Source: Ilumatobacteraceae bacterium
GTDB lineage: Bacteria; Actinomycetota; Acidimicrobiia; Acidimicrobiales; Ilumatobacteraceae
Direction: 5' to 3'
DNA length: 5,491 nucleotides
Assembly: GCA_030728545.1 (NCBI GenBank)
Contig: JANQZQ010000060.1
Location: 1 to 5,491 of the forward strand
The notes under the pieces were generated by a model. The model saw nothing but the letters and a program-made list of their open reading frames with translations, made no database searches and was not told where the DNA came from. Both the position numbers and the translations under genes were made by a program. Every line of letters begins with the position of its first letter. Position 1 is the first letter of the stretch. Positions 1-5,224 of the stretch are shown one piece after another.

Positions 1-113
1 AACTCGGCATTGACGCCAAGCACCTTTGTGAAATGTCGGGGGATCAGGTAGCCAATCGGGCATCTGCCACAGCCAAACTCGTCGACTGGTTTCTGGCAGA
101 AGTGGCCGCGTAG
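1..113 (+). CDS. 3' end of an unidentified upstream gene (partial)
   Basis: An open frame enters from the left edge (first full codon at base 3) and ends at TAG 111-113, with a second in-frame TAG directly behind it at 114-116. The 36 visible residues begin LGIDAKHLCEMSG and end AKLVDWFLAEVAA, which looks like a soluble protein closing with an amphipathic helix. I do not recognise the family; no cysteine cluster, membrane segment or known Nuo C-terminus is visible. Only 13 bp separate it from nuoA on the same strand, so it could be the first gene of the same transcript or could simply hold the nuo promoter. That the frame is a real gene is inferred from its same-strand position, its openness and the plausible amino-acid composition. 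Confidence 0.5.
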   Translation, partial: LGIDAKHLCEMSGDQVANRASATAKLVDWFLAEVAA

Positions 114-119
114 TAGTTT
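114..119 (+). promoter_or_regulatory. possible -10 element for a leaderless nuoA transcript
   Basis: TAGTTT matches the actinobacterial -10 consensus TANNNT and sits 7 nt before the A of the nuoA ATG, the spacing expected if transcription starts on the start codon itself. This would explain why nuoA has no Shine-Dalgarno sequence: the 15 bases before its ATG are T-rich. The hexamer 17 bp upstream (TTCTGG, 91-96) is a poor -35 match, and a short TANNNT match is common by chance, so this is only a candidate. Confidence 0.22.
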
Positions 120-126
120 TTTCCTG

Positions 127-501
127 ATGTCTGGCGTGTCAGAGTTTCTCCGGTCGTACCTGACCGTCGTCTGGTTTGGTCTGGCGGCAGTCCTGCTGGC
201 GGGGCTGTTGTTGTGGGTGTCGTCGCTGGTTCGCCCGTCTCGCCCAACCCGCGAGAAGCTTCTCACTTATGAAAGTGGTGTCGACCCCGTTGGCGAAGGA
301 TGGTCACAAAGCCAGGTGCGCTACTACATATTTGCGTTGCTCTTTGTGGTGTTCGATGTCGAAGCAGTCTTTATCTTTCCATGGGCAACACAACTTGAGC
401 GCTACGGCACTTTCGGGTTGGTCGAGATGGGTGTGTTCGTCTCCGTCTTGCTGCTGGGTCTCGTCTATGCGTGGCGCAAAGGAGTCTTGCGATGGGTCTA
501 G
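127..501 (+). CDS. nuoA: NADH-quinone oxidoreductase subunit A (NuoA, ND3 family)
   Basis: A 124-residue membrane subunit of complex I, homologous to mitochondrial ND3, at the junction of the quinone site and the membrane arm. Three hydrophobic segments are visible at about residues 12-34, 65-85 and 95-117. The family hallmarks are present: the loop YESGVDPVG (48-56), the segment QVRYYIFALLFVVFDVE (63-79), and the acidic pair D77/E79 that helps join the E-channel. The loop residue equivalent to the ND3 switch cysteine (Cys39 in mammals) is Ser50 here. Length is normal for the family. ATG 127 has no recognisable ribosome binding site; GTG 136 in the same frame is an alternative but would trim the N-terminus. 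The stop overlaps the nuoB start by 10 bp, and this is the first recognisable nuo gene of the cluster. Confidence 0.95.
   Translation: MSGVSEFLRSYLTVVWFGLAAVLLAGLLLWVSSLVRPSRPTREKLLTYESGVDPVGEGWSQSQVRYYIFALLFVVFDVEAVFIFPWATQLERYGTFGLVEMGVFVSVLLLGLVYAWRKGVLRWV
481..484 (+). promoter_or_regulatory. ribosome binding site fixing the nuoB start
   Basis: GGAG (within AAAGGAG, 478-484), inside the end of nuoA, lies 7 nt before ATG 492. It supports ATG 492 over the upstream in-frame ATG 471, which would add seven residues that do not resemble NuoB. Confidence 0.7.
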
Positions 502-1043
502 TAGAGCGCGATCGGATGCCGCGTGCATTGTCCACGTTGTTCAACATGGGTCGCTCGTACAGCATGTGGGTGTACCAGTGGGGCTTGGCGTGTTGCGCCA
601 TTGAAATGGGTGCAGCGTTTGGTTCACCGCGTTACGACGTGATGCGACTCGGTGTAATTCCTCTGCCGGCCAGCCCTCGTCAAGCTGACCTTGTGGTCAT
701 CTCGGGAACTGTCACCGACAAAATGGCGCCCGCGATCAAACGTTTGTACGAACAGATGCCCGAACCGAAGTACGTGATCAGCATGGGCAGCTGCGCAAAT
801 TGTGGTGGCCCATATTGGGATTCATACTCGGTGACCAAAGGCGTCGATCAAATCATTCCAGTCGATGTGTATGTGCCTGGTTGCCCGCCGCGCCCCGAGG
901 CATTGCTGGAAGGCATCGTGCTATTGCAGGAACGCATCAAGAACGAAGACATGGGTGCGCGTTGGCGCGGCGAAGGCACGCGCTCGCTTGATGCCAGTGC
1001 AGCCGCTGAACGAAAAGGAAAACCTGTTGTCGTCGGCGCCTGA
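492..1043 (+). CDS. nuoB: NADH-quinone oxidoreductase subunit B (NuoB, PSST family, cluster N2)
   Basis: A 183-residue soluble subunit at the base of the peripheral arm. It carries the terminal 4Fe-4S cluster N2, which passes electrons to quinone. The four cluster ligands are visible: the tandem C34-C35 in WGLACCAIEMG, C101 in SMGSCANCGG, and C131 in VPGCPPRPEA. The quinone-facing strand ends ASPRQAD (60-66); the residue before its Ala-Ser is Pro rather than the usual Arg. MAPAIKRLYEQMPEPK is a standard family segment. The C-terminus after about residue 150 is charged and of low complexity. The start is set by a strong GGAG 7 nt upstream and overlaps nuoA by 10 bp, suggesting translational coupling. 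The GGPYWDSYSVTKGVDQ stretch recalls the NuoB of the second Streptomyces nuo cluster (from memory). Confidence 0.97.
   Translation: MGLVERDRMPRALSTLFNMGRSYSMWVYQWGLACCAIEMGAAFGSPRYDVMRLGVIPLPASPRQADLVVISGTVTDKMAPAIKRLYEQMPEPKYVISMGSCANCGGPYWDSYSVTKGVDQIIPVDVYVPGCPPRPEALLEGIVLLQERIKNEDMGARWRGEGTRSLDASAAAERKGKPVVVGA
1015..1019 (+). promoter_or_regulatory. ribosome binding site suggesting a TTG start for nuoC
   Basis: AAGGA inside the 3' end of nuoB, 7 nt before TTG 1027. No comparable site stands at a proper distance before the upstream ATG 991, where the nearest purine tract (GAAGG, 972-976) is 14 nt away. Confidence 0.5.
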
Positions 1044-1671
1044 GCAATCTGCAACAAGCACGCAGCCGCGCATCACGTCGGCTGCCGAGGTGATTGCCGC
1101 CCTGGGTGACCGTCTCGTTGACTCGTTCCACAAAGATGACCTGTGGCTACGTGTTCGTACGGATGCATGGAAGTCATCGAGGCGCACACTGCGCGACACG
1201 CTTGGGTTTCACTATTTCTGTTTCTTGTCAGCAATCGACTGGATGCCATCACCATTTGGTCGCGGTGAAGACGACCCAACCGAGCCCACGCCGGTGCGCG
1301 ACACCACAATACGTTCGGGCTACGCCGGTGGCGACACTCGAATGCAAGTTTTCGCGCGCGTTATGAACCCGGTGACGCATGTGGGTGTCATCGTGAAGGT
1401 GGATGTTGACGACACACATCCATCACTCGAGTCGCTCCACGATGTGTATGCCGGCGCCAATTGGCATGAGCGTGAAACCCACGAAATGTTTGGCATCACC
1501 TTTGATGGCCACCCCGACTTGCGCAACATGTATCTGCCGATGGACTTCGAGGGTCATCCGTTGCGCAAAGACTTCCCGCTCTTGGCGCGCATGATCAAAC
1601 CTTGGCCAGGCATCGTGGATGTCGAACCGTTACCTGGTGGTGGGGCTGAAGAAAGTGCAGACGAGTCATGA
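1027..1671 (+). CDS. nuoC: NADH-quinone oxidoreductase subunit C (NuoC, 30-kDa subunit)
   Basis: A soluble, cofactor-free subunit that packs against NuoD and NuoI in the Q module. From TTG 1027 it is 214 residues, in the normal range. The 30-kDa signature is at residues 146-185: WHERETHEMFG, then FDGHPDLRNMYLP, then EGHPLRKDFPL. The upstream part contains LGFHYFCFLSAIDWMPSPFG, the usual core sheet, and an insert-like segment at about 75-92 rich in Asp, Pro and Thr. The tail KPWPGIVDVEPLPGG resembles Acidimicrobiia NuoC (recall, not a search). The frame is also open upstream: ATG 991 would give 226 residues and a 53-bp overlap with nuoB, whereas TTG 1027 overlaps by 17 bp and has a good ribosome binding site. 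The stop overlaps the nuoD start as ATGA. Function is certain; the exact start is not. Confidence 0.93.
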   Translation: MSSAPEQSATSTQPRITSAAEVIAALGDRLVDSFHKDDLWLRVRTDAWKSSRRTLRDTLGFHYFCFLSAIDWMPSPFGRGEDDPTEPTPVRDTTIRSGYAGGDTRMQVFARVMNPVTHVGVIVKVDVDDTHPSLESLHDVYAGANWHERETHEMFGITFDGHPDLRNMYLPMDFEGHPLRKDFPLLARMIKPWPGIVDVEPLPGGGAEESADES

Positions 1672-2852
1672 GCCTCACTGATCGCCTATTGGGAGACCGT
1701 CAACGTCTGGCGTATATCGCCAGTCAAGCTGCCGACTCACGCCTCAATGTTGAACTTGAAACCGAGGGCATGACGCTCAACATCGGGCCGCAGCACCCCG
1801 CCACGCACGGCACCTTGCGCATCATCGCCCGTCTCGACGGCGAGCAAGTGGTGTGGGCCGAGCCATCGTGTGGCTACATGCACCGCGGATACGAAAAGCT
1901 CGCCGAGGTTCGCACCTATCCGCAGGTGACCTCGCTGGTCAACCGCATCGACTGGTTGGGCAGTTTCGCCAACGAGGTGCCATTCATTCTGGCCGCCGAA
2001 AAGTTGATGGGCGTCGAGGCCCCAGCCCGTTCACAACACATTCGCACCATCTTGTTCGAGTTGTCACGCATCGCCAACGTGTCGCTGTTTCTCGGCGACC
2101 TCGGTGTGCAGATGGGCGCCATCACTCCGGTGTTTTTTGCCTTCCGCGATCGCGAATACGTGCTCAACCTCATCGAGGGTGCCACCGGTGGGCGGTTCCA
2201 TCCCAACTTCGATCGCATCGGCGGACTGAAAGACGACCTGCCCAAGGGTTGGATTGCTGAAACCAAGGCAGTGATGAAAAAGCTGCGCACGTTCTGCGAC
2301 CAGATCGACGACTTGTTGTTTGGCAACGAAATCTTTCAGGCTCGCATGCGCGGCATCGGTGTGATTCCGCGTGATGTCGCCTTGCAGTACGGCCTCTCGG
2401 GGGCCAACCTGCGAGCCAGTGGCGTGGATTGGGACTTGCGTCGTGATCAGAGTTTGCCGATGGCTTGGGATAAAGCCGATTGGAAAGTGTGGACACACCC
2501 CGATGGTGACAGCTTCGCGCGCTGTTGGGTGCGCCTGCAGGAAACGCGCGAGTCGACCAAGATTGTCGACCAGTTGCTTGACACCATCCCCAGTGGCCCA
2601 ATCATGGCCAAGGTCCCCAAGATCATCAAAGTGCCCGAAGGCGAGGCATGGGTATCAACCGAAAACCCACTCGGCGAGATGGGTTACTACGTCGTGTCAC
2701 GCGGTGAGCTTGGCCCATTCCGGGTGAAGATTCGTTCGGCAAGTTTCAACAACATGTCGGTTGCGCCGTGGGCGCTGCGCGGCGTGTACGTGCCAGACAT
2801 CGTCACGATTCTCGCCTCGCTCTATTTCATTCTCGGAGACATCGACCGATGA
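1668..2852 (+). CDS. nuoD: NADH-quinone oxidoreductase subunit D (NuoD, 49-kDa subunit), divergent quinone site
   Basis: A 394-residue subunit, descended from the [NiFe]-hydrogenase large subunit, that forms the quinone-reduction pocket with NuoB and NuoH. Full length: it begins near residue 36 with the family block LNIGPQHPATHGTLR and ends in the conserved LGDIDR. His47 matches the quinone-binding His (bovine His59, Thermus His38). Arg73 in MHRGYEK matches bovine Arg85. By ungapped alignment with the bovine sequence as I recall it, the quinone-ligand Tyr108 is Trp96, Asp160 is Gln148, and the His of RLLNH is Val138. Flanking residues E103, E111, E131, R134, N137, G150, A151, T153 and P154 are conserved, so the register is sound. 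No hydrogenase-type metal cysteines are seen, as expected for NuoD. The start overlaps nuoC by 4 bp (ATGA) with only a weak ribosome binding site, implying coupled translation. The gene runs directly into nuoH rather than nuoE. Confidence 0.96.
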   Translation: MSLTDRLLGDRQRLAYIASQAADSRLNVELETEGMTLNIGPQHPATHGTLRIIARLDGEQVVWAEPSCGYMHRGYEKLAEVRTYPQVTSLVNRIDWLGSFANEVPFILAAEKLMGVEAPARSQHIRTILFELSRIANVSLFLGDLGVQMGAITPVFFAFRDREYVLNLIEGATGGRFHPNFDRIGGLKDDLPKGWIAETKAVMKKLRTFCDQIDDLLFGNEIFQARMRGIGVIPRDVALQYGLSGANLRASGVDWDLRRDQSLPMAWDKADWKVWTHPDGDSFARCWVRLQETRESTKIVDQLLDTIPSGPIMAKVPKIIKVPEGEAWVSTENPLGEMGYYVVSRGELGPFRVKIRSASFNNMSVAPWALRGVYVPDIVTILASLYFILGDIDR

Positions 2853-3904
2853 TGAGTGTGTTGGCACTTGAAGTGCCGTATTGGGGTCAGTCGCTGTTGC
2901 GCGTGCTCGGCGGCATCGTTGCAGTGTTGCTGCCGGCAGGAACGATTGTCTATGTGTTTTTGTTCAAGATGATGTCGTTCATGCAGAGTCGGCTCGGCCC
3001 AATGGAGGCAGGCCCATACGGCTCGCTGCAATTGGTGGCCGAAGTCGGCAAGTGGTTGCAGAAAGAAGACATCATCCCCGAGCGTGCCGACCCGCGAATT
3101 TTCAAAATGGCACCCATCGTGGTTTTGGCCAGCACGTTTTTGTTGGTGGCAGTGGTGCCGTTCGGGCCCGACGCCTGGTTCACCAACTTTGAAGTCGGTA
3201 TTTTTTATGCACTCGCAGTGTCGTCACTGTCGGTGCTCGGCATTTTGATGGCGGGTTGGGCGAGCGCAAACAAGTATTCGCTGCTCGGTGGTTTGCGCGC
3301 TGCTGGGCAATTGATTGCCTACGAGCTGCCAATGGTGCTGGCGGTTATCGGTGTGGTGATTCAGGCCGAAACAATGAACTTGCAGAAGATCGTGGTTGCC
3401 CAAAACTCGGGTGAGATTTTTGGTTTCAGCGGCTTGGGCAACCCCTACGTACTCACCCAGTTCGTCGGCTTCCTCATTTTCATGATCGCCATTCAGGCTG
3501 AACTCACCCAGGCCCCGTTCGATATGCCGATTGCTGAAAGTGAATTGGTGTCGGGGTACATGACCGAATATTCCGGGTTTCGCTTCCTCATGTTCTTCAT
3601 CGGTGAGTTCGCCACCGCCGGTGTGTTTGCGATGATCACGTCGGTGTTGTTTTTGGGTGGTTGGGGAGTGCCGTTTGTCTGGTTCGGCTGGTCAGACATC
3701 GACTCGGTTGCCAATTGGATGAACTTCGTCGGGCCACTCATCATGTTCACCAAGATGATGCTGATTGTGTTCATCATCATGTGGGTGCGTTTTAGTTCGC
3801 CGCGTTTTCGCGAGGATCAGTTGCAGCGCTTTGCATGGAAGGTGCTTATTCCCGTGTCGCTCGGCAATATCGCAATCACGTCAATCTTTAAGGTGGTGAT
3901 GTAA
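2849..3904 (+). CDS. nuoH: NADH-quinone oxidoreductase subunit H (NuoH, ND1 family), divergent E-channel
   Basis: A 351-residue membrane subunit with about eight hydrophobic helices (near 17-39, 88-105, 115-140, 155-175, 203-222, 245-268, 288-310 and 325-345). It forms the membrane side of the quinone chamber and the E-channel that links it to the proton pumps. Family blocks: MQSRLGP with AGPYGSLQLVAE (45-65), AYELP (E159), and AELTQAPFDMPIAESELVSG (217-236). Against bovine ND1 as recalled, Glu24-Arg25 are Leu38-Phe39, Asn38 is Met52, Arg195 is Gln221 and Glu202 is Ile228. Glu192, Asp199, Glu204 and Glu206 are kept as E218, D225, E230 and E232. Start: ATG 2849 overlaps the nuoD stop by 4 bp (ATGA) and has GGAG (2835-2838) 10 nt upstream; ATG 2852 is the alternative. 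The same frame is open further upstream, but that part is only nuoD read out of frame. The stop TAA abuts the nuoI ATG. Confidence 0.96.
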   Translation: MMSVLALEVPYWGQSLLRVLGGIVAVLLPAGTIVYVFLFKMMSFMQSRLGPMEAGPYGSLQLVAEVGKWLQKEDIIPERADPRIFKMAPIVVLASTFLLVAVVPFGPDAWFTNFEVGIFYALAVSSLSVLGILMAGWASANKYSLLGGLRAAGQLIAYELPMVLAVIGVVIQAETMNLQKIVVAQNSGEIFGFSGLGNPYVLTQFVGFLIFMIAIQAELTQAPFDMPIAESELVSGYMTEYSGFRFLMFFIGEFATAGVFAMITSVLFLGGWGVPFVWFGWSDIDSVANWMNFVGPLIMFTKMMLIVFIIMWVRFSSPRFREDQLQRFAWKVLIPVSLGNIAITSIFKVVM

Positions 3905-4390
3905 ATGCCCAAGGTTCCAGGTTTAGTCAAAGGTCTCGGTGTCACGCTCGGCACGCTGTTTGAAACCGTCACCAAAGGCGCCAACACGGTGCAGTATCCG
4001 CACGAAAAAGAAGCACCACCAACACGAGCCCGCGGGGTCATTGCGCTGCACGAAGACAACTGCACCTCATGCATGTTGTGTGCCCGGTCGTGCCCTGACT
4101 GGTGCATCTATATAGAAGGACACAAAGAACTCGCCCCGCCACGTCGCGAAGGCGGCAAAGAACGCCAAGTCAACATGCTGGACCGCTTTGACATCGATTA
4201 CGCCTTATGCATGTATTGCGGCATCTGCGTGGATGTCTGCCCGTTTGATGCCCTCTTTTGGAGCCCAGAATACGAATATTGCGAGCCGCGCATTGCTGAT
4301 TTGCTGCACGACAAAGCAAAACTTGGGGAGTGGATGGAGACCGTTCCCGAAGCACCAGAACTCGAAGCCGGCGCCGAGAAAAAGAAGTAA
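3905..4390 (+). CDS. nuoI: NADH-quinone oxidoreductase subunit I (NuoI, TYKY family, 2x[4Fe-4S])
   Basis: A 161-residue iron-sulfur subunit that carries clusters N6a and N6b and feeds electrons to N2 in NuoB. Two ferredoxin-type motifs are complete: CTSCMLCARSCP (C53, C56, C59, C63) and CMYCGICVDVCP (C102, C105, C108, C112). An N-terminal amphipathic part (1-30, with KGLGVTLGTLFE) would sit on the membrane, as in the family. The ferredoxin motifs are separated by a basic linker of about 38 residues. Two extra cysteines, C67 in PDWCIYIE and C126 in YEYCEPR, are not expected cluster ligands. The C-terminus (about 140-161) is charged and ends in KKK. The PDWCIYI and FDALFWSPEYEY wording matches, from memory, the NuoI of the EFG-less second cluster of Streptomyces. 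ATG 3905 directly follows the nuoH stop; AAGGTGG (3890-3896) can serve as ribosome binding site. With no NuoG nearby, this subunit could be the electron entry point. Confidence 0.96.
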   Translation: MPKVPGLVKGLGVTLGTLFETVTKGANTVQYPHEKEAPPTRARGVIALHEDNCTSCMLCARSCPDWCIYIEGHKELAPPRREGGKERQVNMLDRFDIDYALCMYCGICVDVCPFDALFWSPEYEYCEPRIADLLHDKAKLGEWMETVPEAPELEAGAEKKK

Positions 4391-4394
4391 TGCA

Positions 4395-4907
4395 GTGATT
4401 GCCGTGGAGTTGCTCGCCGCCCAAAACATCGGGTTTGCCGTCATTTCGCTGCTGATGATCGTGGCTGCCCTACGCGTGGTGACCACCAGCAATGTGGTGC
4501 ACGCAGCGCTGTGGCTTGTGGTGGTGCTGAGCGGCGCCGCCGCGCAGTATGTGCTGCTTGCCGCCGAGTTTGTTGCCGTCACTCAGGTGCTGGTGTACAT
4601 CGGTGCAGTCATGGTGTTGTTTTTGTTCGGCACCATGCTCACGCGTGCCCGTATCGGCACCGAACGCGACCTCAATAATTCCTATCGCCTACTCGGAATC
4701 CCGGTGGCGGGCTTGCTGTTCGCCGCGATGGCGATTGCAATCGTGTCGTCGTTTGGTGACGAAGAGTTGCCGAGCGAACCCCGACTCATCGGTGTGCCCG
4801 AGATATCAGATCAAATCTTCGGGCCATATTTGTTGCCCTTTTGGGCGTTGTCGTTTGTCTTACTCGCAGCAATCATCGGGGCCATCGTGCTGGCCCGCAA
4901 GGACTAG
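4395..4907 (+). CDS. nuoJ: NADH-quinone oxidoreductase subunit J (NuoJ, ND6 family)
   Basis: A 170-residue membrane subunit with five hydrophobic segments (about 10-27, 34-52, 58-79, 98-118 and 145-166). Its helix 3, EFVAVTQVLVYIGAVMVLFL (58-77), is the family signature; the YIGAVM part contains the conserved Tyr68 and the pi-bulge region thought to open and close the proton wire between NuoH and NuoK. A hydrophilic loop at about 120-140 (DEELPSEPR) follows helix 4. Start: no ATG is suitable. GTG 4395 lies 4 nt after the nuoI stop and has a weak AAAGAAG (4381-4387) 7 nt before it; GTG 4404 and TTG 4410 are alternatives that shorten the N-terminus by 3-5 residues. The same frame runs open upstream under nuoI, but that part is only the shadow of nuoI. 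Function is clear; the start is uncertain by a few residues. Confidence 0.93.
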   Translation: MIAVELLAAQNIGFAVISLLMIVAALRVVTTSNVVHAALWLVVVLSGAAAQYVLLAAEFVAVTQVLVYIGAVMVLFLFGTMLTRARIGTERDLNNSYRLLGIPVAGLLFAAMAIAIVSSFGDEELPSEPRLIGVPEISDQIFGPYLLPFWALSFVLLAAIIGAIVLARKD

Positions 4908-4924
4908 ACGATGGGAACCAGCGC

Positions 4925-5224
4925 ATGTTGATCAGCCAGTTCTTGCTGCTCGGGGCAATCCTGTTTTGCATCGGCGTCTACGGCGTCATTGCTCGCAAGA
5001 ATGCAGTGCTGGTGCTTATGTCAATTGAACTTATTCTCAATTCGGTGAACATCAACCTGCTGGCGTTTGCGTTGCGTAATGGCTCTGCAGATGGTCACAC
5101 CTTCGCGTTGTACATCATCGCAGTTGCCGCTGCCGAAGTTGGCGTTGGTCTGGCGATGGTGCTCCTTATTTATCGCAATCGCCGCAGTATCGGTTTGGAT
5201 GAACTCAGCGAGATGCGGGGCTGA
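4925..5224 (+). CDS. nuoK: NADH-quinone oxidoreductase subunit K (NuoK, ND4L family)
   Basis: A 99-residue, three-helix antiporter-like subunit, typical length for the family, with helices at about 3-22, 27-48 and 60-84. The two membrane glutamates essential for proton transfer are in place: Glu35 in MSIELILNSVN and Glu71 in AAAEVGVGLAM (Escherichia coli Glu36 and Glu72). ATG 4925 follows GGGA (4913-4916) at 8 nt and leaves a 17-nt spacer after nuoJ, the longest gap between nuo genes here. An open frame extends further upstream but codes for nothing NuoK-like. The stop TGA shares its A with the nuoL ATG (TGATG), a termination-reinitiation arrangement. In contrast to NuoD and NuoH, the proton-path residues here are standard. 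Confidence 0.96.
   Translation: MLISQFLLLGAILFCIGVYGVIARKNAVLVLMSIELILNSVNINLLAFALRNGSADGHTFALYIIAVAAAEVGVGLAMVLLIYRNRRSIGLDELSEMRG

Noticed and set aside
148..174. NuoA Ser50 in place of the ND3 switch cysteine, considered as a defect
   Set aside because: Ser occurs at this loop position in some bacterial NuoA proteins, so it is not evidence of loss of function (the Ser codon itself is at 274-276).
471..491. Upstream ATG 471 extending NuoB by seven residues
   Set aside because: It lies inside nuoA and bypasses the strong GGAG placed 7 nt before ATG 492; the added residues are not NuoB-like.
1916..2601. Several long open frames on the minus strand opposite nuoD
   Set aside because: They lie wholly within a gene with strong family conservation; their products are Arg/Ser/Pro-rich with no recognisable domain, as expected of antisense frames in GC-rich DNA.
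2768..2848. N-terminal extension of NuoH from ATG 2768
   Set aside because: Arg/His-rich stretch that is nuoD read in another frame; NuoH similarity begins after ATG 2849.
4390..4398. Mini-frame ATG-CAG-TGA overlapping the nuoI stop and the nuoJ start
   Set aside because: Two codons arising from TAATG; could act in reinitiation, but nothing supports it beyond chance.
4911..4931. Six-codon frame (MGTSAC) in the nuoJ-nuoK spacer overlapping the nuoK start
   Set aside because: Too short, no ribosome binding site of its own, and its GGGA is better read as the nuoK ribosome binding site.
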